Source of the DNA: Xenorhabdus mauleonii
GTDB lineage: Bacteria > Pseudomonadota > Gammaproteobacteria > Enterobacterales > Enterobacteriaceae
DNA: 64,000 nt
Direction of reading: 5' to 3'
Assembly: GCF_900113945.1 (NCBI RefSeq)
Contig: NZ_FORG01000008.1
Location: 71,739-135,738 of the forward strand
Shown here: piece after piece, positions 17,281 to 25,165 of the stretch
Position numbering within the stretch: the first letter of the stretch is position 1
Layout: the number at the start of each line of letters is the position of its first letter
The notes under the pieces: model-generated
The model's input: the letters and a program-made list of their open reading frames with translations, nothing else
What the model was told of the DNA's origin: nothing
Database searches by the model: none
Program-made: the position numbers and the translations under genes

Positions 17281-18225
17281 TTATTGCCCTGAGTCGTGTT
17301 TTGAAACAATCCGCAGTCTTTTCATGTCACGGCAGGGTGGTTCACCAAAAAGACGACTATATTCACGGTTAAATTGTGAAGTGCTTTCATAACCGACCTG
17401 AAACGCTACGCTGGACATGGTGTCGTGATGTGTCAGCAATATTCTCCTTGCTTCATGTAAACGCAGCCATTTTTGGTACTGTAATGGGCTCATTGACGTG
17501 ACAGCTTTAAAGTGTTGATGAAAAGAAGAAAGGCTCATTTTGGCGATTTGAGCAAGTTGTTCAACTTTAACAGGCTCGGTGAAGTGTTTTTTCAACCAAT
17601 GGATGGTGTGATGAATTCGGTGACTCGGGCTTTCTTTAGAAGCCATTTGTTGTAAATATTCCCCCAGGTTACTTTTCAGTAAACGATACATGATTTCTTT
17701 TTGCAGTAAGGGAGAGAGGACGGGAATATCCTCAGGTGTGTCCAATAAATCCAATAATCGATTGATACTGTTCAAAAGAGAATATGTCGTGGATGTTAAA
17801 ACCAGTGCGCATGGATCTTGTAATCGAGGTTTTATCATCACCTTATCCTCAACCATCAGCTTCGACACTTCCTGAATATCCAGCTGCAACATGAGGGAAA
17901 CAAAGGGGGCTTCTTGAGATGCAGTGCACACTTGAGTGATAGTGGGAATATTTATTGACGTCACCAATAGCTGTCGGGAGTCACAATAATAAGAACGATC
18001 ACCGATTGTCACCCGTTTTGCACCTTGGGCAATAATCATAATACTTGGTACATGCAGCTCACTTATCGGTGCTGTTGATTGTTCCTGACGGCAAAGCGTC
18101 AATTGAGGGATCGCTGTTTTGACAGCATGTGAATTGGGGCGTGTGAATCGAGCAATTTTGCCCGCCAATTTTTGTCGCTGTGCATCAATTTCTGTTGTAT
18201 CTATCGTGGAAGATACCCCATTCAT
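17281..18225 (-). CDS. AraC-family transcriptional regulator
   Basis: A regulator of about 314 residues. The N-terminal half is an AraC_N-type ligand/dimer domain (HVPSIMIIAQGAKRVTIGD); the C-terminal hundred residues carry the two helix-turn-helix motifs, the first around VEQLAQIAKMSLSSFHQHFK and the second around SSVAFQVGYESTSQFNREYS. The frame opens upstream at a TTG (18258) and has an ATG at 18240, but ATG 18225 is preceded by AAGGAG at ideal spacing and is preferred. It is similar to YqhC-type regulators that sense reactive carbonyl or redox compounds. Candidate targets are mdaB just downstream and the divergent hydrolase gene at 18484. Confidence 0.85.
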   Translation of the reverse strand: MNGVSSTIDTTEIDAQRQKLAGKIARFTRPNSHAVKTAIPQLTLCRQEQSTAPISELHVPSIMIIAQGAKRVTIGDRSYYCDSRQLLVTSINIPTITQVCTASQEAPFVSLMLQLDIQEVSKLMVEDKVMIKPRLQDPCALVLTSTTYSLLNSINRLLDLLDTPEDIPVLSPLLQKEIMYRLLKSNLGEYLQQMASKESPSHRIHHTIHWLKKHFTEPVKVEQLAQIAKMSLSSFHQHFKAVTSMSPLQYQKWLRLHEARRILLTHHDTMSSVAFQVGYESTSQFNREYSRLFGEPPCRDMKRLRIVSKHDSGQ

Positions 18226-18483
18226 ATCGGACTCCTTCATTATTCCTTTCTCAGACAAAATGATGAATTATTAATGTGTTATGTCGATCTTATCCTCAGA
18301 AGCAAAAATTTTTATCGCTTTTATTGCCATAATCATGAATCAAAATGTTGCTAATTCACTTCTCCAGTGAAAAGTAAAATCATTGATGCACATTTTCAAT
18401 GAGTTGTTTAGTCAGTACAGAAATGCTAATTATTTTCCATTGGACACATATCATGGTTACTGACCGAAAAGGAAGCAGAAAAT

Positions 18484-19875
18484 ATGAACGAAAATAAAAA
18501 CCGACGAGAGTTCTTAAGTCAGGGTGGGAAAATCATCACGGCCTGTGCGTTGCTTGGCGCAGTTAGCCCGGTTTCTTATGCCGCACAACAGGTGACAGGA
18601 AAAAGCAGTAACACGGAGAATGTTTCCAAGATAACGGATAAACATTATTACTTGGACAATGTATTACTGGAATCGGGGTTTGCATATGAAGATCAGACTG
18701 TCGTCCATACATTGACCGAGCTGAAAACGTTGGAAATCAACAACGGTAAAATTGTTGCCCTGCATGATAACAGGCTTAATCAGGATAACTCGCTGCCACG
18801 CTACGATGCCGGCGGTAAATTGATGCTTCCTGCAATGCGGGATATGCACATTCATCTGGATAAAACATTTTATGGTGGCCCGTGGCGCGCCCTTAATCGG
18901 CCGGAAGGCACGACTATCCAAGATATGATTAAATTTGAGCAAAAACTCTTGCTGGAGTTGCAGCCTTATACTCAAGAGCGCGCGGAAAAACTGATTGACT
19001 TGATTCAGTCGAAAGGAACGACCATCGTCCGCAGCCACTGCAATATTGAACCGACATCAGGGCTGAAAAACCTCGAAAATCTGCAAGCGGTGCTGGCACG
19101 TCGCCAGTCTGATCTCAATTGTGAGATTGTTGCTTTTCCGCAACATGGTTTATTGCTTTCAGACTCAGTATCGTTGATGCGCGAAGCCATGCAAATGGGG
19201 GCAGATTACGTAGGAGGGCTCGATCCAACCAATGTTGATGGCTCAATGGAAAAATCACTCGATATGACATTCCAGATTGCGCTGGATTATAACAAAGGGG
19301 TGGATATTCACCTGCATGAAACGAATTCGGCAGGTATGGCAGCAATTAACTACATGTTGGAAACTGTAGAAAAAACTCCTCAGCTTAAAGGCAAGCTGAC
19401 TATCAGCCACGCTTTTGCCTTGGCTACGTTCAATGAGCAGCAGGTAGATGAAATAGCTGAACGTATGGCTGCACAGGAAGTCACAATTGCGTCGACGATT
19501 CCTATCGGAACGTTACATATGCCGCTCAAACAATTAAGTGATAAAGGCGTGTTTGTGATGACTGGTACGGATAGTGTGATAGACCATTGGTCTCCGTATG
19601 GCTTGGGGGATATGCTGGAGAAAGCCAACTTGTATGCTCAGTTATATATCCGGCCAAATGAACAAACGTTATCCCGTGCATTAGCGATTGCGACTGGTAA
19701 CGTATTGCCGTTGAATGATAAAGGCGAACGAGTTTGGCCTAAACTTATGGATGATGCCAGTTTCGTGCTGGTGGATGCTTCTTGTTCCGCTGAAGCAGTG
19801 GCTCGAGTTTCCCCCCGAGTCGCGACGTTTAATCATGGGAAGATGGTGTGGGGAAATGTAGAGAAAAAGAGATAA
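18484..19875 (+). CDS. Tat-exported amidohydrolase, cytosine deaminase-like
   Basis: A 463-residue metal-dependent hydrolase. The N-terminus carries a twin-arginine signal (RREFLSQGG followed by a hydrophobic ITACALLGAVSPVSYAA), so the folded enzyme should be exported to the periplasm. The catalytic domain shows the amidohydrolase set: HIH metal pair (His122, His124 in DMHIHLDKT), HLHETNS, SHAFAL, and the late metal/catalytic Asp in TGTDSVIDHWSPYG. The latter is typical of the cytosine deaminase/CodA branch. The substrate may be a cyclic amide, a creatinine-like or a nucleobase compound; it cannot be fixed from sequence. RBS AGGAAG lies upstream of ATG. The gene is divergent from the araC-type gene, with 258 bp between them. 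Confidence 0.85.
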   Translation: MNENKNRREFLSQGGKIITACALLGAVSPVSYAAQQVTGKSSNTENVSKITDKHYYLDNVLLESGFAYEDQTVVHTLTELKTLEINNGKIVALHDNRLNQDNSLPRYDAGGKLMLPAMRDMHIHLDKTFYGGPWRALNRPEGTTIQDMIKFEQKLLLELQPYTQERAEKLIDLIQSKGTTIVRSHCNIEPTSGLKNLENLQAVLARRQSDLNCEIVAFPQHGLLLSDSVSLMREAMQMGADYVGGLDPTNVDGSMEKSLDMTFQIALDYNKGVDIHLHETNSAGMAAINYMLETVEKTPQLKGKLTISHAFALATFNEQQVDEIAERMAAQEVTIASTIPIGTLHMPLKQLSDKGVFVMTGTDSVIDHWSPYGLGDMLEKANLYAQLYIRPNEQTLSRALAIATGNVLPLNDKGERVWPKLMDDASFVLVDASCSAEAVARVSPRVATFNHGKMVWGNVEKKR

Positions 19876-19903
19876 AAGTAGTAAGTAATGAAATTTTAAG
19901 ATT

Positions 19904-19934
19904 AAAACCTCGGTTAAAGTAACGAGGTTTTTTT
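19904..19934 (+). terminator. Rho-independent terminator of the amidohydrolase gene
   Basis: Arms AAAACCTCG (19904-19912) and CGAGGTTTT (19923-19931) are followed by further T residues, 28 bp after the stop codon. Confidence 0.88.
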
Positions 19935-20155
19935 ATATGAATCGATAGCCTCAGTGCCAATACTGTACATCTAATACCAATCTTAACAGTGACGTTGCTG
20001 AAATGATTCAATTAAGCGGAATTAAGCAGCAATAAGCTACGATCAGGTTCAGCGGATTCACGGCAATAACAGATGCTGAAGGGCAACTCACTACATACAT
20101 GCTCTTACCCTCTCGATAAAGTGGGTAAGAGTACAGAAAAATCAGGGAAGGAAAG

Positions 20156-20518
20156 TTATTGCAGGGAAAGCACCTCTTCTCGGCTAAGACCGGTGCTTTC
20201 CATAATCAATTCAATATTGACGCCATTTTTTAAGAGAGAGCGGGCAATATTGTTTGCTGCTTGTTTTTCACCTTGTTGTATGCCTTGCGATATGCCTTGT
20301 GATATTCCTTGTTGCATGCCTTGCGATATGCCTTGTGATATTCCTTGTTGCATGCCTTGTGACATTCCTTGTTGTATACCTTGCAATATACCTTCTTCCC
20401 GACCTTTTTCATGTAATCGTTGTGCGATACTCATAATCACCTCCCGATGATTGTCTACCTGTTCAATCAATTGCTGGAGTACCTGTTCAAAGTGGGGCGA
20501 ATCCATTATGGCAAACAT
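20156..20518 (-). CDS. Freestanding C-terminal segment of an Rpn protein (Rpn-S-like or remnant)
   Basis: The frame encodes up to 120 residues corresponding only to the C-terminal part of the adjacent full-length Rpn; the nuclease domain is absent. The longest start (ATG 20518) is created at the duplication junction and lacks a Shine-Dalgarno. A much better start is ATG 20434, preceded by GGGAGGTGATT, giving a 92-residue product (20156-20434) beginning MSIAQRLHEKG. It has an expanded tract of four-residue Gln/Gly repeats and the conserved tail SLLKNGVNIELIMESTGLS. In Rpn systems such internally initiated C-terminal proteins are reported as inhibitors of the full-length toxin. This may therefore be a functional second copy rather than debris (inference). 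Confidence 0.65.
   Translation of the reverse strand: MFAIMDSPHFEQVLQQLIEQVDNHREVIMSIAQRLHEKGREEGILQGIQQGMSQGMQQGISQGISQGMQQGISQGISQGIQQGEKQAANNIARSLLKNGVNIELIMESTGLSREEVLSLQ
20437..20445 (-). promoter_or_regulatory. Strong Shine-Dalgarno for Rpn-S-like ORF, left copy
   Basis: On the minus strand GGGAGGTGA is followed by TT and ATG 20434. It is nearly the full complement of the 16S rRNA 3' end and far stronger than any other site in this locus. Confidence 0.75.
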
Positions 20519-20639
20519 AAACTCCGCTCAGGTCGGCGGATTCACGGCAATAACAGATGCTGAAGGGCAACTCACTACATACATGCTCTTACCCTCTCGA
20601 TAAAGTGGGTAAGAGTACAGAAAAATCAGGGAAGGAAAG

Positions 20640-20858
20640 TTATTGCAGGGAAAGCACCTCTTCTCGGCTAAGACCGGTGCTTTCCATAATCAATTCAATA
20701 TTGACGCCATTTTTTAAGAGAGAGCGGGCAATATTGATTGCTGCTTGTTTTTCACCTTGTTGTATGCCTTGCGATATTCCTTGTTGCATGCCTTGTGACA
20801 TTCCTTGTTGTATACCTTCTTCCCGACCTTTTTCATGTAATCGTTGTGCGATACTCAT
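20640..20858 (-). CDS. Predicted internal in-frame short product of rpn (Rpn-S)
   Basis: Within the full-length rpn gene, ATG 20858 is preceded by GGGAGGTGATT (20861-20869 plus neighbours), an almost ideal ribosome-binding site in the middle of a coding region. Initiation here would make a 72-residue protein containing only the Gly/Gln repeat and C-terminal tail. This matches the reported organisation of intragenic Rpn-S antitoxins. Expression is inferred, not shown. Confidence 0.55.
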   Translation of the reverse strand: MSIAQRLHEKGREEGIQQGMSQGMQQGISQGIQQGEKQAAINIARSLLKNGVNIELIMESTGLSREEVLSLQ

Positions 20859-21593
20859 AATCACCTCCCGATGATTGTCTACCTGTTCAATCAATTGCTG
20901 GAGCACCTGTTCAAAGTGGGGCGAATCCATTATGGCAAACAGGTAATTAAGAATAGTAACAACATTGTTGTCACTATTATAATTGTCTTTAAGAACCTGT
21001 GCCAATAGCGTAGTTACAGTCTTGAAGCCGTCACGCAAGTTCTTATGTTTCATTGCCAGTTCCATGACGGCGATTTTACGATGATTGATCAGTTCGTTAT
21101 CATCAATCACAGTCACATCAACGAGAGGAAAGGGATTAAAATAAACCTCTTCCGCCAGGCTAGGTAATGAAAAGCATTGTGTCCAGTGCTGCTGGAAAGG
21201 GTAAGGGCTGCTGTCACCGTGGTAAAACAAAACGGGCACAACCAGCGGTAATGCCTTGTGACCCTGTTGCAAATGCTGATTCATCGCCATAAACGCGTAA
21301 TGCATCATGCGCCATGCCATCATTTTATCCGGTGTCGACTGGTGCTCAACAAGGACATAAATATACCCGTCACCTTGTTGTGTTTTCACTGAATAAAGCA
21401 CATCGGACATTCTTGAACGCAGTTGACGGTCAATGAATGACGAGTTAGTCAGAGCTAGCGTATTAAAATCACAGAGTTTTTTAATCCTCTCGGGCAGATG
21501 AATGTCAAAAAAATCACGGGCATTCTCGATTTGAGCCATGAATTTTTTGAATGTTGCATCATGAGCTGTGGGGATAGCCTTTTTATTCTTCAT
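20640..21593 (-). CDS. Rpn family recombination-promoting nuclease / putative transposase
   Basis: A 317-residue protein of the Rpn (YhgA-like, PD-(D/E)XK) family. The N-terminus PTAHDATFKKFMAQIENARDF is the family signature. The nuclease core includes DVLYSVKTQQGDGYIYVLVEHQST (acidic residue, then E-H-Q-S). The middle has VVPVLFYHGD and FNPFPLVDVT. The C-terminus contains G-x-x-Q four-residue repeats (about 258-280) and a conserved tail. Rpn proteins are DNA endonucleases; recent work describes them as toxic antiphage proteins restrained by an internally encoded short form. The catalytic region appears intact. It has no partner gene, and the 3' end is duplicated downstream. Confidence 0.88.
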   Translation of the reverse strand: MKNKKAIPTAHDATFKKFMAQIENARDFFDIHLPERIKKLCDFNTLALTNSSFIDRQLRSRMSDVLYSVKTQQGDGYIYVLVEHQSTPDKMMAWRMMHYAFMAMNQHLQQGHKALPLVVPVLFYHGDSSPYPFQQHWTQCFSLPSLAEEVYFNPFPLVDVTVIDDNELINHRKIAVMELAMKHKNLRDGFKTVTTLLAQVLKDNYNSDNNVVTILNYLFAIMDSPHFEQVLQQLIEQVDNHREVIMSIAQRLHEKGREEGIQQGMSQGMQQGISQGIQQGEKQAAINIARSLLKNGVNIELIMESTGLSREEVLSLQ

Positions 21594-21865
21594 GTATTTT
21601 TATCCAAAATGATCCCTGCACTCAATGTACAGTAAGCATACAGGACAAAAAATAGTGATACCGTTAACATCGGTATGGTATCTGAAAGTAATCCGCCTGA
21701 ATTAAGGAGAGTTAGGATAATTGGTTTTTTATCTATGTGAGCCGGCTAAGCGATAACTCATCCCACTCCGGTGTCTTGCACCTTATTGCGTAAGTGATTT
21801 TTATGATATCGGAGCGGGTTGATATAATTAGGTTTCAGGAGTCAGTTATCTTGCTGATACAGCGG

Positions 21866-22294
21866 TTATTCCTCCTGAAGCGATTTGATACGTGAATATG
21901 TCAGTTTAACCTTGCAGGAAAGAAAAACATCACCAGAACCACTGCCTCCTAACATCGCATCAGATTGTCGTTGGCACTCACTTTCACGGAATTTCAAAAA
22001 ATCTTTCTGTGATTTTTTGAGTGAGGCGATAGCGGTTTTTGTTGCTGAAGAACCAGTTTGCTCAAGGTTTGTTTTATTGTCGCGAACTGCTTTAGTCATT
22101 GCGCTGTCGGCAGTGGTTAACTTAGAAGTGAGACATCCTTGTAGAGCAGTTCGTGGAGCGTCACCGATCTGGTTATAGCATTGCGTGAGTGGATCTGCCA
22201 TCACTTCCTTATCGGAGTGGGTATTTGCGACACTGGAAAATGGTAAGCAAAGAATGATGCTCGTTACAGAGAGTGAGCTTAGATTGAATTTCAC
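21866..22294 (-). CDS. LprI-like (DUF1311) secreted protein
   Basis: A small exported protein with signal peptide (KFNLSSLSVTSIILCLPFSSVA) and the LprI/DUF1311 cysteine pattern: a pair CYNQ and GCLTS early, and FRESECQRQ plus FLSCKVKLTYSRIKSLQ late. LprI-type proteins can inhibit lysozyme, which would make sense in a pathogen facing insect lysozyme, but this is inference. The frame can start at ATG 22312 (148 residues), which has no ribosome-binding site. GTG 22294 follows AAGGAG at 9 bp and places a normal signal peptide at the N-terminus (142 residues), so I prefer it. It is a single gene upstream of Rpn and downstream of ychF on the same strand. Confidence 0.75.
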   Translation of the reverse strand: MKFNLSSLSVTSIILCLPFSSVANTHSDKEVMADPLTQCYNQIGDAPRTALQGCLTSKLTTADSAMTKAVRDNKTNLEQTGSSATKTAIASLKKSQKDFLKFRESECQRQSDAMLGGSGSGDVFLSCKVKLTYSRIKSLQEE

Positions 22295-22473
22295 GGTTAG
22301 AAACTCCTTCATATTTATTCAGCAGAGGTTTTAACGCATCTGATAACACCTTTACAATATTTATTCTGCCTTAATCTAAAAATACCGATTATTCCTAATC
22401 GTAGGACGGCGTTTAATAGGGTGCATTCGCCCATGAAACATACCAGCCTGCGACTGACATACAGCGTAAAAAG

Positions 22474-22501
22474 AAAAATCCACGCAATTGCGTGGATTTT
22501 T
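22474..22501 (-). terminator. Terminator of ychF
   Basis: A near-perfect palindrome AAAAATCCACGCAA/TTGCGTGGATTTTT, with a T-run in the minus direction, lies 38 bp beyond the ychF stop. Confidence 0.9.
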
Positions 22502-22538
22502 TGAGGTTTCTTTGCTCTTTTAGGGCAACAAAATCAAT

Positions 22539-23630
22539 TTAAACGTTAAACAAGAAGTTCAGTACATCGCCGTCTTTAACGATATAGTCTTTCCCTTCTG
22601 CACGCATTCTGCCTGCTTCTTTCGCACCTTGCTCACCTTTGTAAGTGATAAAGTCTTCAAATGCGATAGTTTGGGCACGGATAAAACCTTTTTCAAAGTC
22701 AGTATGAATTTTGCCCGCTGCTTGTGGTGCGGTAGCGCCTACTGGAATGGTCCAAGCACGAACTTCTTTCACACCTGCGGTGAAGTAAGTTTGTAGATTC
22801 AACAGCTGATAGCCAGCTCGAATAACACGGTTTAAGCCTGGTTCTTCCAAGCCCATTTCCGCCATGAACTCTTCTCGATCAGCATCATCCAGCTCTGCGA
22901 TATCTGCTTCGATAGCAGCACAAACCGGAACAACGACAGAGCCTTCTTTTTCTGCAATGGCGCGAACGGTGTCAAGATAAGGGTTATTCTCAAAACCGTC
23001 TTCGTTGACGTTGGCAATGTACATGGTTGGTTTCAGAGTCAGGAAGCTGAGATAACGGATGACTGCTTTTTCTTCTGTACTCAGGTTTAAAGCCCGCAGC
23101 ATGCCTGCTTGTTCAAGGTGAGGCAGACACTTTTCCAAAACTTCCAGTTCTGCCTTGGCATCTTTATCGCCGCCTTTCGCTTTCTTCTGTATACGGTGGA
23201 TAGCGCGCTCGCAAGTATCCAAATCCGACAGTGCCAATTCTGTATTGATAATGTCAATATCAGCAGCTGGATCAACTTGACCGGAAACGTGAACAATGTT
23301 GTCGTTTTCAAAGCAACGGACAACATGACCGATAGCTTCTGTTTCACGGATGTTGGTCAGAAATTGGTTGCCCAGACCTTCACCTTTTGATGCACCTTTT
23401 ACCAGACCCGCAATATCCACGAATTCCATGGTGGTGGGTAATATGCGCTGTGGTTTGACAATTTCAGCCAATTGGTCAAGACGTGAATCTGGCATTGGCA
23501 CAACGCCTGTGTTTGGTTCGATAGTGCAGAACGGGAAGTTTGCTGCTTCGATACCTGCTTTTGTCAGCGCATTGAATAATGTAGATTTCCCAACGTTAGG
23601 CAGGCCAACGATACCGCATTTGAATCCCAT
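22539..23630 (-). CDS. ychF: Redox-regulated ATPase YchF (Obg-related)
   Basis: A 363-residue P-loop protein, the universal length for YchF. Walker A is GLPNVGKST (residues 9-17); switch-region sequence is [21 protein letters not shown]; the NVNED motif replaces the canonical NKxD, consistent with the ATP preference known for YchF. The C-terminal TGS-like domain ends [18 protein letters not shown]. It associates with ribosomes and acts in translation and stress responses. It is 112 bp downstream of pth, the conserved enterobacterial arrangement. Confidence 0.97.
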   Translation of the reverse strand: MGFKCGIVGLPNVGKSTLFNALTKAGIEAANFPFCTIEPNTGVVPMPDSRLDQLAEIVKPQRILPTTMEFVDIAGLVKGASKGEGLGNQFLTNIRETEAIGHVVRCFENDNIVHVSGQVDPAADIDIINTELALSDLDTCERAIHRIQKKAKGGDKDAKAELEVLEKCLPHLEQAGMLRALNLSTEEKAVIRYLSFLTLKPTMYIANVNEDGFENNPYLDTVRAIAEKEGSVVVPVCAAIEADIAELDDADREEFMAEMGLEEPGLNRVIRAGYQLLNLQTYFTAGVKEVRAWTIPVGATAPQAAGKIHTDFEKGFIRAQTIAFEDFITYKGEQGAKEAGRMRAEGKDYIVKDGDVLNFLFNV

Positions 23631-23742
23631 ATATTTATCACCTTAGATCACTTATAAACCAACGGGCAATATGCCTGTCGGTGAGTTATACAAAATTGGC
23701 GCTATTATACACGCAATAGCTCTCTGCGCCACGCACTCCCGG

Positions 23743-24333
23743 TCAGGCACAGGCTTTAAATGCATGTAACCGATTGATTGCTTTATTCATGCCATCTTTA
23801 ATAATAATGTCAGTACAACGCACTGCTTCATCAATGGCATCGTCAATCAGTTTTTGCTCACTGGCTGGTGGCTTGCCCAGTACAAAACCCACAACCTTAC
23901 TTTTATCACCCGGATGGCCAATGCCAATGCGCAGGCGGTGAAAGTTAGGGTTATTGCTGAACTTGCTCTGGATATCTTTCAGGCCGTTATGGCCGCCGTT
24001 GCTTCCACCCAATTTCATTTTTGCGACACCTGGCGGAAGATCCAATTCATCATGCGCGACCAGTATTTCTTCTGGTTGAATACGGTAAAAGCCAGCAAGA
24101 GCCAGAACAGATTTGCCGCTGGCATTCATGAAAGTCGTTGGCACCAGCAGACGGATATCTTGCCCATTGATATTGATGCGGGCGGTATAACCAAAAAATT
24201 TGCTTTCTTCTTTTAAGGGCTGGTTATGGCGTTGTGCTAACAAATCGACAAACCATGCTCCTGCATTATGTCTGGTTTGAGCATATTCGGCCCCAGGGTT
24301 TGCCAGGCCAACGATTAATTTTATGTTACTCAC
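23743..24333 (-). CDS. pth: Peptidyl-tRNA hydrolase
   Basis: A 196-residue enzyme that recycles peptidyl-tRNA released from ribosomes. It has the family motifs [19 protein letters not shown] (Asn12 and catalytic His22), [20 protein letters not shown] and [13 protein letters not shown]. It starts with GTG 24333, as E. coli pth also begins at a non-ATG codon by my recollection. It is followed by ychF, as in E. coli. Confidence 0.97.
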   Translation of the reverse strand: MSNIKLIVGLANPGAEYAQTRHNAGAWFVDLLAQRHNQPLKEESKFFGYTARININGQDIRLLVPTTFMNASGKSVLALAGFYRIQPEEILVAHDELDLPPGVAKMKLGGSNGGHNGLKDIQSKFSNNPNFHRLRIGIGHPGDKSKVVGFVLGKPPASEQKLIDDAIDEAVRCTDIIIKDGMNKAINRLHAFKACA

Positions 24334-24762
24334 AGTTTGGGTTCGCTTATTGGCAATAAAATAAAAAAGGTGAGTAGTTTACCGATCTCACGGCTTGAGT
24401 ACAAAGTTCTTGTGTTTTTCATGGTTATCCCTATTTTTCATGATGTTCTGTAACATCTATGTTCTTGCCGGATGGTTCACGTGCTGTTGTTCTGAGTTTT
24501 GTTTTGCATATTGTATAGCGTACAGTGCTTGTTGCAGTTCTACTCCATAGGGCATATCATTCGGGATAAATATAGTTGCTTAATAAATATTAATTATACG
24601 GAATGTAAATAATTAGAGTCGATGTTGAACGAACTGTGATCAGTTACGCAATAACATTCTAAAAAATAAGGCTATAATTATTTCAAAGGAGATATCTGCT
24701 TTCGTGCTTTTGAGTTCGTTAAATTTATAAATTGCGTGCGTAAAAAGTATTGGAGGTTGGCT
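24334..24762. other. Divergent intergenic region between pth and ychH
   Basis: About 430 bp without a credible gene. It should carry the divergent promoters of pth (minus) and ychH (plus). An AT-rich stretch lies at about 24560-24735. I see no RNA gene or clear operator. Confidence 0.4.
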
Positions 24763-25038
24763 ATGAAACGTAAAAAAGCGCTTATTTTGGGTAATATTCT
24801 CATGGGATTGGGAATGGCGACGATGTTTATCAGTTTGTCCTATGTACTGCTTAGCCATATTTTTAACTTGGGTGTGTCTGAGTTACTGACCAGCATGGCA
24901 TTAATGGGTTTATTTGTTGGCGCATTGATTTGGCTGGCAGGAGCCAGTATTGGTGGGCGAGAAGGAGTGACTGATAGGTATTGGTGGTTGAAGAATTATG
25001 ATGAACGCTATCGTCGCAAAAAACATAAGCACCCATAA
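24763..25038 (+). CDS. ychH: Stress-induced inner membrane protein YchH
   Basis: A 91-residue protein of the YchH (DUF2583) family: basic N-terminus MKRKKALILGN, two membrane segments (about 8-30 and 40-62), then the conserved cytoplasmic tail GGREGVTDRYWWLKNYDERYRRK. E. coli YchH is induced by several stresses and affects biofilm traits. The frame is open from a GTG at 24736, but ATG 24763 has GGAGG six bases upstream. In E. coli the neighbours are pth and dauA-prs; here esterase genes follow. Confidence 0.92.
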   Translation: MKRKKALILGNILMGLGMATMFISLSYVLLSHIFNLGVSELLTSMALMGLFVGALIWLAGASIGGREGVTDRYWWLKNYDERYRRKKHKHP

Positions 25039-25073
25039 TCGGTATGAAAATTAATAATCTCATTGGTTTATCA

Positions 25074-25110
25074 GCAAGGCGGTAATATTAATACCGCCTT
25101 GCATGTGTTT
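25074..25110. terminator. Terminator between ychH and the first esterase gene
   Basis: An 11-bp stem GCAAGGCGGTA (25074-25084) / TACCGCCTTGC (25092-25102) is followed on the plus strand by TGTGTTTTCTTT. It lies between convergent genes and probably serves both. Confidence 0.75.
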
Positions 25111-25165
25111 TCTTTCTCTATTCTTATCCTTTTTGTTATATATTTTTTATTTCGCATTTAATTTA

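Larger units (their letters stand above)
20052..20943 (-). repeat. Tandem partial duplication of the 3' end of an rpn gene
   Basis: Sequence 20052-20519 is repeated at 20536-20943. Both copies start at GCGGATTCACGGCAATAAC and end at ATGGCAAACA (plus strand), with few substitutions. The main difference is about 60 bp in a 12-bp repeat tract encoding G-[IM]-[SQ]-Q units: the left copy has five more units. Each copy keeps a downstream hairpin (CTCTTACCC/GGGTAAGAG at 20102-20131 and 20586-20615). Confidence 0.93.

Noticed and set aside
19975-20050. Possible insertion-sequence remnant next to the rpn duplication
   Set aside because: A short in-frame stretch looked transposase-like, but it is too short and has no terminal repeats to support a call.
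20073-20874. Plus-strand frames with Cys/Pro-rich repeats (20073-20450 and 20557-20874)
   Set aside because: They are the complement of the rpn Gly/Gln repeat tract; no start signals and no support, while the minus frames match Rpn.
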